From positions 262,252 to 326,251 of the forward strand of contig NW_004451519.1 of assembly GCF_000321225.1 (NCBI RefSeq): a DNA stretch of 64,000 nt, read 5' to 3'. The position numbers were made by a program, and so were the translations under genes. The notes under the pieces were generated by a model, which saw nothing but the letters and a program-made list of their open reading frames with translations, did not search any database and was not told where the DNA came from. Source of the DNA: Odobenus rosmarus divergens. Lineage: Eukaryota > Chordata > Mammalia > Carnivora > Odobenidae. Of this stretch, positions 45,991 through 55,510 are shown piece by piece (the first letter of the stretch is position 1; each line of letters begins with the position of its first letter).

Positions 45991-46183
45991 TTTTTTTTAA
46001 GATTTTATTTATTTATTTGAGAGAGAGAATGAGAGAGAGAGAGCATGAGATGGGGGAGGGTCAGAGGGAGAAGCAGACTCCCCACTGAGCAGGGAGCCCG
46101 ATGCGGGACTCGATCCCGGGACTCCAGGATCATGACCTGAGCCGAAGGCAGTCGCTTAACCAACTGAGCCACCCAGGCGCCCA
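45991..46183 (-). mobile_element. Can-SINE, young-looking
   Basis: Reverse-complement SINEC with a perfect 15-bp duplication TCACATAAGGAACAT (45976-45990, 46184-46198), inserted in L1 ORF2. Confidence 0.97.
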
Positions 46184-46579
46184 TCACATAAGGAACATGT
46201 TAACATATGAGCAGATGAAAAATGAACTTATGATCTTTCAGTAGATGAAGAAATAACGTTTGATAAAATTTAGCATCCATTCGTGATTTTAAGAAGAATA
46301 ATAAACTTCTCAGCAAATTACGAATATAAGAAGATTCCCTTAGTCTGACAAAGAGACTTCAAACAACCAAAGTGAACATATATTTGTTAGTGAAAAGTTG
46401 AACTGTTTCCTCTCTGAGAACAGGATTAAGACAAGGATGCATGCATGGTATTAGCACCCATAGTCAACACTGTATTGGGTGTTCTAGCCAATGCAAAAAG
46501 CGATCAAAACAAAGGATTTTATGAGGAGTGTAGAAAAAAGAACAAGTTTGTTACATTTTTGTGTTTAGAGAATCCTAAC

Positions 46580-46759
46580 CCGTCTACCAAATAGGAAAGG
46601 AAGAAATAATTCCAATCTTCCACAAGCTGTTCTAGAAAATAGAAAGTAAGAGGAGCACATCCCAACTCTTTTTTTATGTGCCTAGCATAGAATAGATACT
46701 AACTCCTAATAAGGAGAGGAGAAAGAAAAAAATCTTGTCAGTTTCACTCATTTAACATA
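46580..46759. repeat. 180-bp duplication, copy 2
   Basis: Base-for-base identical to 45677-45856 by eye, same orientation, offset 903 bp. It interrupts L1 ORF2 between TTTAGAGAATCCTAA and CAGATCTACAGATAAATTG. Confidence 0.97.
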
Positions 46760-46839
46760 TACAGATCTACAGATAAATTGTTAGAATTAATGGGAGAGTT
46801 GCAAGGTTGTGGGGAGAAAATAAATATTCAAAAATTAAT

Positions 46840-47095
46840 TGTATCCTTCCCTCTTCCCTTCCCCTCTTCCCTCCTCGTCCCCATGCGCACAGAGTAAAAT
46901 ACTACACAAACTGCAGCCACACATCAAAGTTAATGAATCATTTCACAAACCAAATGGAGGGTGAAAAAAGTAAGATATGTTATATACTACTCCATTTAAA
47001 TAAAGTGCAAAAACCGGCCAAACTAAACTATATATTTAGGAGTGCAAACATAGGAAATTAGACCATAAAGAGAAACACTCTCCATGTATCATATA
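46840..47095 (+). mobile_element. LINE-1 (L1ME-type) 3' UTR
   Basis: ACTACTCCATTTAAATAAAGTGC, AAAACCGGCCAAACTAAACTATATATTTAGGAGTGC and AAACATAGGAAATTAGACC match the old L1ME/L1M 3' UTR. A T-rich AT tract follows at 47100-47157. Confidence 0.7.
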
Positions 47096-48239
47096 TGTAA
47101 TTTATTTTTATGTTATTTTATTTTATTTTTATTTTCTTATAATTTATTTTTATATATCAATACGGATTTTTAAAAACTGCAAAGATCTCAAAAATTATTT
47201 GTGTAGATTTTAAGTGGAAAAGAGCGCTTCCGAAGGAGAGAAGCTCTACAATGGATGGAGGCAAAACAAAGAGTTGAAACATTTGAGGGCCCTCAGGTAG
47301 TTTGATGTAGCTGGGGCAACAGGTACATGTGTGGGACTGAATCTGAGCTCTCTAGAGTCTGATCTCTGAAGAGCTAGGGCTGTAACCGTTTACATGTGGT
47401 TTGAGGTCACACAGCGAATCACATTGGCAGTATTCTTTTTACTTTGACCCTGGTGCACGGACTATGACCCAAACCCCATCAGAGCTGGTAATAAATTCCA
47501 CAATTATTAGCAATTCTAACTACTGAGAGCCAAAGAATTGATGAGTCCAGGAGGAAAGGTCTGCCCTTTAACCAGAAGCTATACATTCAAGTCACCTTCA
47601 AGGCAATTTTCTGGGGCAAACCACTGCCCATGCATTTATATGTGGTTAATGAGTAGTGAAGAGCCCTTTTGAATGTTCAGAGACCCTTTTCATTTGCACA
47701 CAATTAGGATTAAAATGAAATGTGCAGATTAACATTGAATGACATTCTTCTGTTATCTTTTTTCTATCACATCATGCATGAAAACCAAAGGTCTCTTTGT
47801 CATAATAGGGTCTAATTTGCTTAATACCCAAATTTATAAACTTGAATGTTTTTCCCCTCCGAGAATTTGCCATGGTTTCTGAGCTCTTGACTGTCTCAGA
47901 AATTGTTAATGCAAAGAATCCCACATATAAACTCAGAATTCAGAGCAGAAGACTGGTAGGGAAATCTCTGTTCAGAGGAGGCAGTATGAAAGGTAAATGG
48001 TAAATGTTTAATGTGGCAATTGAACTTTAAAAGATATTTGTTTCCCGAGGGTAAAGGCAGTGGACAAACTTTCTAAGCACATTTTAGCTGTAAGTCGGCT
48101 CGCAAATTACTGTGGATATGAAAATGGTATCCAAAGACATCTTGCCGAGGAAAGATTTGGAAGCAGACACGTGGTGAGCTTGTTTGTAGCAGGTGAATTC
48201 GAGCCACTGTGATGTCAGCTCTTCCTTCCCTCTGTATCA
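47096..48239. other. Mostly unique DNA
   Basis: After the AT tract no gene is seen. 47280-47330 (GAGGGCCCTCAGGTAGTTTGATGTAGCTGGGGC) is weakly L2-like. 47690-48000 has no repeat signature and could be conserved non-coding DNA, which is only an impression. Confidence 0.45.
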
Positions 48240-48470
48240 GCAGTCTGTGTGGTGCTTAAGAGTCAGAGTGTCGGGATTCAAATCCCAGGGGTGTCACCTT
48301 GAACAAATCAGTCCGTGCCTCTCTGCTTCAGTGTCTTCATCTGTAAAATGGGGATGAAGAGAAGAATGCCTGCTTCACAGGGCTCTGAGGAGGTTTCAAG
48401 AAAGCAGGCAGCCCGGCACGCTGGGGACATTCACTCGACCTAAGTGATTGTCATTAGTGTTGGAACACCT
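48240..48470 (+). mobile_element. MIR SINE
   Basis: TGTGTGGTGCTTAAGAGTCAGAG, GGGATTCAAATCCCAGG, TTCATCTGTAAAATGGGGATGAAG, TTCACAGGGCTCTGAGGAGG in MIR order. Confidence 0.85.
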
Positions 48471-49002
48471 CTCATGACATTTAGAATGAAATCAGTTTTA
48501 AGTCACAAGAAGATCGAGGTCTTTTTAAAAAACTGTTTCTTCAGCATGGTTTCCTATGTGATTCTAGTGAATGGGGCATTACATGATTTGCTTCGGTAAG
48601 TGTCTGCTCTGCATCTGCCCTTTTAACTGCTTCCAGCTCCCCCACATCCAGGCCATGGGTTTCAGATCAAAAGCTTCGTGAATCCCTCGTGGAATTCCTG
48701 CAAGCCTCCAGCCCCATTTTGCCAGCTGCCCTCTTTGAACCAGTCTGTGCCGTCTCAGCCTGTCTCTGCATCCTGGACAGTGGAGCTGGCCTGCAAACCG
48801 CCCAGCAGCGCATGCCTCAAAAGAAGGCTGCTGTGCCCTAACCCACAACCCTCCCCGGGCTTCTGAGGAAGAACACTGCCAGTCAGAACCACCACCTCAC
48901 TGGTCCCCACTCTGCCACTCCCACCCCCAGCAGTCTAAGGGGACAAAAACTGAACAATGTGTGCAATGACTTCAAACTTTCAAATCACTGTCTTCTAAAT
49001 CT
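48471..49002. other. Unique, moderately GC-rich segment
   Basis: 48600-48950 is richer in C than its surroundings and carries opposed frames (48579-48848 -, 48678-48866 +) without recognised domains. No CpG clustering typical of a promoter. Confidence 0.4.
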
Positions 49003-49095
49003 TCTTTTTTAAGATTTTATTTATTTATTTGAGAGAGACAGAGAGAGAGCGACCACGACCTGAGCTGAAGGCAGATGCTTAACCAACTGAGCCCC
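49003..49095 (-). mobile_element. Can-SINE with large internal deletion
   Basis: The tail half (TTTTTTAAGATTTTATTTATTTATTTGAGAGAGACAG) joins directly at about 49050 to the head half (ACCACGACCTGAGCTGAAGGCAGATGCTTAACCAACTGAGCC). The roughly 90-bp middle and the last head bases are missing. Confidence 0.88.
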
Positions 49096-49104
49096 TACCT
49101 CAAG

Positions 49105-49345
49105 CTACTCTCTTCGAAAAGGAAGGTCCTCAAACTAGGCACCAAGGTCAAAAGCCAGCCCTTGGCCTGTTTTTGTATGGTTCTTGAGGTAAGAATGGTT
49201 TTTACCTCTTTAAAAGGGTTGTAAAGGAAGGAAGGAGAGGAGAAACAAAATAGAAAAAGAATATGCAGCAGAGACCATATATGGCCCCCAAAGCCTAAAA
49301 TGTTTATCACCTGGCCCTTTACAGAAAAAAGTTTTCTGACCCGGT
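49105..49345. mobile_element. hAT-Charlie-type MITE
   Basis: GCCAGCCCTTGGCCTGTTTTTGTATGG, AGCAGAGACCATATATGGCCCCCAAAGCCTAAAATGTTTATCACCTGGCCCTTTACAGAAAAAAGTTTTCTGACCC matches a common mammalian hAT MITE ('...gggccagatagtaaatattttaggctttg...'). Confidence 0.8.
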
Positions 49346-49349
49346 TCTA

Positions 49350-49800
49350 AAACCCAGATGTCATCTTTTCAAGCCTTTGCTTACAGTCCTTCTGTCGTTC
49401 CCCATCACTCTCAAGATCAAGTCTTCACTCCATCATCTGACCCTGCCTGTCACTCAGCCCTTACCAACTTGGCCTCGGAACCCTGAGCTCCTCGAACTTG
49501 CCTGAACACACCATACATTGTCATCCTTCTGTGCCTTTATAAAAACTCTCTCCCCTCCCTCAAATACCTCTTTCCCCTTGCCCACATGGAAAACTCTTCT
49601 TGAACGTTCAGCTAAGTTATAACCTCCCTGAAGCCTTCCCTGACCCCCCAGAGCAGAATTTAAGGCATCCTCCTCTGCACACGCGCAGCACGCAGTTTAC
49701 CCCCCACTACTGCACTTGATATACTGCTGTCTGAGCCACCGCTCTCAGCCGGGTACTGACATGTTTCATTTCCTTCTGGCCGTTTATATCATGTGCACAG
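49350..49800 (+). mobile_element. L2 LINE 3' segment
   Basis: TTGCCCACATGGAAAACTCTTCTTGAACG, TAACCTCCCTGAAGCCTTCCCTGACCCCCC, ACTGCACTTGATATACTGCTGTC. Sense L2, fairly long. Confidence 0.85.
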
Positions 49801-50200
49801 CCTAAAAACAGTGTTTGAATTTACTTCTGCTCCTATTTACTGTTTACTTAATTCAGGAAAACAGAAAGGGTGAACCAACAGTCCCCCATTAGAAATAGTC
49901 TCAAGAATATAGTCTAGGTCCAGAAAATGATTTGAGAAATCATCGACCCATTACATGCAGTTCTAAGACATCTTAAAGATACTCTTGGGAGAAAATGAGC
50001 CTTGGTTTTACAGATATATGAGGCACTCCATTCCAAGAAAATTGATGCTATTTTAGGAAGTCTCCTACCTGGAGTTCCTATATGATTTAAGGCATAAAAG
50101 GGGAAATGGACAGAGATAAAATAAGTGGCCAGTGAATGGGGGGGAAATGAAAAAATCCACATGCATGACTATAGTGCTCTAAATGACATGATTATTCAGT
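49801..50200. other. Unique DNA
   Basis: No gene or repeat recognised. The 82-codon antisense frame at 49914-50162 has no domain. Confidence 0.45.
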
Positions 50201-50204
50201 CTTA

Positions 50205-50590
50205 AAGATCAATTAACTAAATAAATTACAGTACATGCATACTATTGAATTCTGTGGAAAATTAAATGGGTTGAGATATTAGTATGGAGAAAAGTTCATG
50301 GGGGAAAATATGCTGAAAATCTGTATACACTATGACTTTTCATGTCATTTAGTCATAATAAAAGGCAACACATCCTTTTTGTGTGTATTTGTGTGTGTTA
50401 ATGTATTTAAAAATGTGCAGGGTATGCCTGGTTAGTAAAAAAAGTTTCCTCTGTGAGGAAGGGAGGGGAAGGGGGAGCATGTTGGGGGTGCTGGGAATCC
50501 AGGACAGTCAAAGGACACTTTAACTGCTAATTCTACTTGTGAATTGCTTGAATTTGTTAAATTAATGAGCACATTTTCCTTTTGTCAATT
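50205..50590 (+). mobile_element. Ancient LINE (L1M/L1ME-like) 3' UTR
   Basis: CTAAATAAATTACAGTACATGCATACTATTGAATTCTGTGG and AAAATGTGCAGGGTATGCCTGG resemble old L1 3' UTRs ('...taaattatggtacatccatac...'). Tentative. Confidence 0.55.
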
Positions 50591-50929
50591 TAAATTAAAA
50601 CTAATAAAATATCCATTCAAATAACATCCAGATCCTGCAATATATAACATCTCAATAGGGCCTAGAAATATAGGTAATATATTCTAAGTCAGTTAACTTA
50701 AAAAGTATCTTTCTTAGAAAAAAAAATACATATATATATATATAAAATGAAAGAAAATCGTAAGTGCTGAAATGGGAAGTCCGGGTCTCAAAGACAAGTT
50801 GAGAAAATCAGAATTAAACTGGACAGACTAAAGCAGTTTCTATGAAAGCTGCATAAGAAAGGCAGGAGATAAAAGTCAGGTGTCCATGGAAGCAATAAAG
50901 ATGAACACGTGGCCAAAAAAAGGAGTGTG

Positions 50930-51110
50930 GGGGGGTGTTAGGCAAAGTTTCTGTAAAGGGCCAGATAGGTGATATGTTAGGTTTTCCAAGCTAAGAGGTA
51001 AAACGTGGGTGTTATATAACCATTTACAATGTCCAAACCATTCTCAGCTTGTGAGCCATACGAAAGCATGGCAAGATTTGGTCCATAATTTTCCAACCCG
51101 TGTTCTATCA
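50930..51110. mobile_element. hAT-Charlie-type MITE fragment
   Basis: GGCAAAGTTTCTGTAAAGGGCCAGATAGGTGATATGTTAGGTTTTCCAAGC is the same family as 49105-49345 in the opposite orientation. GGCAAGATTTGGTCCATAATTTTCCAACCCGTG ends it. The preceding 50591-50929 is unassigned apart from a short (TA)n at 50730. Confidence 0.75.
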
Positions 51111-51149
51111 GGAACAGCAGGATGGGGGGAGGGGGACGACAACGTCACT

Positions 51150-51260
51150 CTTGCTCTCACTTAAGGCCAGGCAGTTGGCTAAAGTTCTGGTTATACAGCA
51201 GAGAGCAAAATAGTCATGACCCTTGTCTTTACAAAGTTTACAGAGTAGGCACATGCCTGG
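51150..51260 (-). mobile_element. L2 3' end, antisense
   Basis: CAGGCAGTTGGCTAAAGTTCTGGTTATACAGCAGAGAGC, then GACCCTTGTCTTTACAAAGTTTACAG. Confidence 0.65.
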
Positions 51261-51449
51261 CACATAAAGGAGCTCCTTGTACCTAGTAGCAACTCCAGGG
51301 CCTTGAGGGTATCCGTTTATCCCATCTTCCCTCCATGTCCCAAATACAGCAGCTCTTGGAAAGCATCTCTTATACTACCCCGTTGTACTAAAGTGAACTG
51401 TTCTCATGCCTGCATATGCAATAGGTGAAAACCTGTGATGAGCCAAGAA

Positions 51450-51652
51450 GCATGTTTTATTTATCTTTATTTTAAGATGGAGCGAGAGCGTGAGAGCGTG
51501 AGTGGGGGGAGGGGCAGAGGGAGAGAGAGAATCGTGAGCCGACTCTGCACTGAGCGCGGAACCCGAAGCGGAGCTTGATCCCCCCACCCCGAGATCATGA
51601 CCTGAGCTGAAACCAAGAGTCAGACGTTTAAGCGACTGAACCACCCAGGTGC
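51450..51652 (-). mobile_element. Can-SINE, older subfamily
   Basis: Reverse-complement SINEC with GGGGCAGAGGGAGAGAGAGAATCGTGAGCC and CCGAGATCATGACCTGAGC ... CCACCCAGGTGCCCC. Confidence 0.93.
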
Positions 51653-51659
51653 CCCTATT

Positions 51660-51745
51660 TATTTTTATATTCTTAGTGCCTAGCCCTACCTGTCCTTAGT
51701 ACATGTCATGCACTCGATAAATGCTTGTCAGGATGAATAGAATTT
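51660..51745 (+). mobile_element. L2/MIR-like 3' tail
   Basis: AGTGCCTAGCCCTACCTGTCC...ACATGTCATGCACTCGATAAATGCTTGTCAGGATGAATAG fits the shared 3' end of these families. Confidence 0.5.
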
Positions 51746-52300
51746 AACTGCTTTTTATCACGTTATTTGGGTGCCTTTTTAGGTGAGCATTTTTCCTTTG
51801 CTACATTTAACTGTGTTGCTTATAAGAAAGGCTTTGATTTCAAAGCCTTCATGTTTGAGAATGGAAGGGGGCGTATTTTCACTGCAGTTGACATCATCAT
51901 AAGGTCTAAAAAAAATCCTTGTGACATCCTATATTTTCAGTTGGAGTTTGAAGCAAAAGTATTGTTTTCTTCTTCTCCAAGGAAAACTCTACCTAACCAC
52001 AATTTTCTTGTTGGTTTCAACAGGAGGCTGTTTGTTTGCACACCCCTCTTGTGAGATCAATCATGTCTTACATCTTTTTTATTCTTTATTATTTCATAAA
52101 GAGAAGGGACAGCTTTTTCTGATGTTGGCTGTTCTGTCTTTGTGCCCTGTGGGTAAAACTGAATGCACAGATAGTGACTACTCAAATGCCCATCTGGATG
52201 GCTAAAGCTGACACTTGTCTTCTATACGAGCAGGTGTGAAGCTGGAAGTGTGTCCTAGTCAGCATGAAAGATGCAAAAGCTTTTAAAAGCATACTCTATT
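51746..52300. other. Unique DNA, possibly constrained
   Basis: Two overlapping sense frames (51767-52054, 95 codons, and 51921-52205, 94 codons) in non-repeat sequence. No recognisable domain and no splice framework identified. TTTCAACAGGAGGC near 52015 resembles an acceptor site, but there is no matching partner I can defend. Confidence 0.35.
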
Positions 52301-52414
52301 TTTACTAGTATAAAAGGAATGCATGTTTATAATAGAAAAATTTGAAAATATAGAAAAATGGAAAATAGGAGAGTATCCCCACCATCTAAATACATCTCTT
52401 ATCACCTTCTATGC

Positions 52415-53100
52415 CTCTGATTCTTCACCTATAAAATGGAGTTATAACAGTACCTACTGAAGGGTAGCAGAATATGCTACCCCAAAATATGCCACTTTGA
52501 CACCTGATTATTTTGGGCTACAGGCACTTGAGAACGGCCAATGCAGGGAGAGGCTTTCTCTGACCTTTCCTTACCTGCCTAAGGACAAGATCCTCCAAAA
52601 GGAATTCAATTGTCATAGACCCTCTCCCTGGGAGTTTCATCAACCAGGGAGGATTGGCTCGTATCACGGGAGAGGAGACTAGAAGTCAACACTATGCCCA
52701 GATAAACTGTCACAAACCATCATACCTTCCATCTGTTCTTCTAAGGGCCTAGTAAACTTTCCTAAAAATTATTTACCCTCCCCCGAAAGGCCTATGTTCT
52801 CTCCTCCCCTTTCCCTATTAAGATGGTATTGATCCTGAATTCTGAGCCGTCCCTGTGAGCTACTCATTTTTCCTGGGTATCTGCCCTGTATACCTGAGGT
52901 GTACATGTTAATAAACTTCTGTTTGTTTTTCTCTGTTAATCTATCTTTTATTACAGGGAATCTCAGCCAATAACTCAGAAGGGTAGAAGGAAAATTATTT
53001 GCCCTCCCTTATACTACTTTGTAGTGTCATGATGAGCATTAAAAGAATTAATACATGTTACAATGCTTAGAAGAGCACAAAGAGTGCTCATCACACTGAA
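52415..53100 (+). mobile_element. MIR split by an LTR
   Basis: The 5' part (CTGATTCTTCACCTATAAAATGGAGTTATAACAGTACCTAC) ends at 52457. The 3' part resumes at 53012 (GTAGTGTCATGATGAGCATTAAAAGAATTAATACATG...GCTTAG). The halves are in register. Confidence 0.75.
52458..53011 (+). mobile_element. Solo ERV LTR inserted in a MIR
   Basis: It begins TGAAGGGTAGCAGAATATGC and ends near GGGTAGAAGG...CCCTTA, with a GTTAATAAAC poly(A) signal near 52908. The short CTAC motif beside both ends (52454-52457, 53014-53017) may be the target duplication. About 550 bp, no internal retroviral genes. I recognise the LTR type but not its name. Confidence 0.75.
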
Positions 53101-53414
53101 TATCATCTTTAAGCATCTTAACTTCTTTATTTATCATTAGAGCACACATTTTCTATGGAATTCTGGTTTTTTAGTTAACATAATCATGACCCAGTGCCTC
53201 CAACATATTATAACTATTAGTAGTAGTATAGGATATTCTATACAAAAAAATCCCCAATTCTTGCACATTTTATAAAATAACCTGAAGTCAGTCTACAAAA
53301 CCCATGAATATTAACATTATTTGAAATCTTAACTAATCCCATCCAACCACAATTGCCAAAATAGCCTAGAAAATCTGTTCATGAAATATTTACAGCCAAC
53401 ACCCATGCTTTCAG
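53101..53414. other. AT-rich unique DNA
   Basis: No gene or repeat recognised. Confidence 0.45.
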
Positions 53415-53427
53415 TTATACCCACGTG

Positions 53428-53624
53428 GGCGCCTGGGTGGCTCAGTTGGTTAAGCGGCTGCCTTCGGCTCAGGTCATGATCCTGGAGTCCCGGGATCGAG
53501 TCCCACATCGGGCTTCCTGCTCAGCAGGGAGTCTGCTTCTCCCTCTGACCCTCTTCCCTCTCGTGCTTTCTATCTGTCATTCTCTCTCTGTCAAATAAAT
53601 AAATAAAATCTTTAAAAAAAAAAA
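53428..53624 (+). mobile_element. Can-SINE, young-looking
   Basis: GGCGCCTGGGTGGCTCAGTTGG head and (AAATA)n/A tail, flanked by a perfect 13-bp TTATACCCACGTG (53415-53427, 53625-53637). Confidence 0.97.
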
Positions 53625-53637
53625 TTATACCCACGTG

Positions 53638-54159
53638 ACTCTAAAACCACTTATAGAGAGCATGCTTCAAATTGTCCAAAGAAATCTTCATTTGAGCTAA
53701 GCCTGAAATAGGTAATTGAATATTTGAATATTTATGGAAACTAAATCTGAATATTCAACTCTACTGTAGCCCATCACAGTTACATAGTAATGTCATAATT
53801 ATTTACACTGTTGCCATAATATTCCTTTGTTTTCCTGAATCATAAAAGGTCGGTAATTATTGTTCATCACTTACTAACTTCCTTAACATGGCATTTTTTA
53901 AAAGTCTACATGCTGCCAGTCCCCACCCTTCTACGTACTTTTCAATTTCAGAAATGACTTGCTTAATGGGTAAAGTAGCCAGTGGAGAATAGGTATGCAT
54001 TAAAACTGCATCTGTGAATGCCAAGTATAACGGATAATTGTGGTAGCTCTCTAGCTCCCTAGATGAGAGCCATATGAATGAAGAAAGGTAGGCCATGACA
54101 CCCAAATCCCAGGCAATAAATTATCAAATGACCTGAAGTGTCAGTTCTCACAAGAAATA
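53638..54159. other. Unique DNA
   Basis: The antisense frame at 53857-54105 (82 codons) has no domain. No repeat is assigned. Confidence 0.45.
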
Positions 54160-54700
54160 CAAATAGTAAATATACAGGAAATATAAGTCCAACTTGTTTA
54201 AAGAGTTAAAGAAATGCAAAATTTAACAAAATGAGACTCCATTTTTATATAATAAAGAAGTAAAAATAAATGTAATAATAAATCCCAGTGCTGGAGAGGC
54301 TGTGAGAGGTCTGCTCATGTATGGTTTTCATGGTGTGAATGCAGCCTTCTGAGTGGAGAATGTGTGATGCCTATCAAGAGACATAAAATACTTATACTCT
54401 TTTGCCCAACAATTCCACACCTGGAAATTTATTCTAAGTGACTAATCAAAAAAAAAACAAGGTTTTATAAGTTTGTTTTATTAAAATGTCTATGGTCATC
54501 TTATTTATTCCTGAAAAAAAAAACTGTAGACAACTTTAATGCTCAGCCAAACATTTCATTATGTTGCAAGAATTATATTGATATAATATTAAGCAGTTAT
54601 CATAAAGGATACGTCTGAGGATGATGTAAAAGCTGGGAAAATAACTTGAAGTTAATATTCTGTGAGACACAGTGGGACACAAAATTGGATTATAATAGAC
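54160..54700 (+). mobile_element. Ancient LINE-1 (L1M) 3' end
   Basis: AATCCCAGTGCTGGAGAGGCTGTGAGAGG, CTCTTTTGCCCAACAATTCCACACCTGG, AATTTATTCTAAGTGACTAATC and GTAGACAACTTTAATGCTCAGCC follow late ORF2 into 3' UTR. Confidence 0.75.
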
Positions 54701-55339
54701 CCTTTACATTTTTGAGAAATCGGGTCTAAGACTTACAGTATTCCAACTTTGCAAGCCATTATTGTAAATAATTTCCCTTTTAACATGCAGTAAAGAATAA
54801 CTAAAACATCTAACCGTAAGTTAAATACAATTTTTTTCAAATTTCACTGAATTGTTACTGGAGTGCATGATGAGTAGTTCTTTGAATTACTTTTTCTTTT
54901 CCCATCTTGAGCATTTAGTGGACCTATTTATGCCATGAGTTCAAATTGCTGCTAAATTCCACATACCATTAATTATTTTGCTCACAATTTCTATTTTTGG
55001 ACTAAGGAACATGACTTTACTGATTCTGCATTTCTGTCACCAGCTCTAGCATTTGGCTTTCTTTTATAGCCTTTTTCTTCCACAGAGAAACTTTATTTTT
55101 ACCACTCTTTGAGAGCTACTATATAAGTAATGATGAATAGGGAACCACGGGAGGTGGGGTGGAGAGGCTGGGCAGCCCCCTAGGCTCACTCACTGGCTAA
55201 GTGATTTGCTTTGGTTCATCATTCTCGGGGTGTACATCTGTCAAGTGCATGTTTCCACAGCAGCACCCCTTCACTAAACGTGATCAACCAAATTTGCCAT
55301 TCCTAAAATAAGCCAAACACTCTTGTGATAGGAACCTTT
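54701..55339. other. Unique DNA
   Basis: No gene or assignable repeat. Confidence 0.45.
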
Positions 55340-55510
55340 CCTTATATATACCACTCCCTCCGGTGAGCTGTTCTCATCCCCACCCCTCACATCAAATTGC
55401 TAGTCACCTTTTAAGGCAAGGTTCAAGCATGACTTTATTTATGAAACCTTCTCTGACACCGCCAAGAATGGCTAATCCCAGTATCATCCCTATGACATTG
55501 AGCGTGAAGT
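55340..55510 (+). mobile_element. L2 fragment
   Basis: CACCTTTTAAGGCAAGGTTCAAGC and TTTATGAAACCTTCTCTGACACC resemble the sense L2 interior. Confidence 0.6.

Larger units (their letters stand above)
45600..46830 (+). mobile_element. LINE-1 ORF2 reverse-transcriptase region, decayed
   Basis: TAATTCCAATCTTCCACAAGC, ATCCCAACTC, AGGATAATACATCACATC, CACAGAAATGCAAGGTTGC, GATAAAATTTAGCATCCATTC and AACAGGATTAAGACAAGGATGC are the central RT part of ORF2. This lies 5' of the segment at 44991-45560 in an intact L1, so the order here is scrambled or two insertions abut. It contains a SINE and the second copy of a 180-bp duplication. Confidence 0.85.

Noticed and set aside
46807..47061. 84-codon frame after the L1 RT region
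   Set aside because: It crosses an L1-to-L1ME junction and a CT-rich stretch. No domain.
48579..48866. CpG island or promoter
   Set aside because: The segment is C-rich but CpG dinucleotides are not clustered, and no transcript evidence can be read from sequence.
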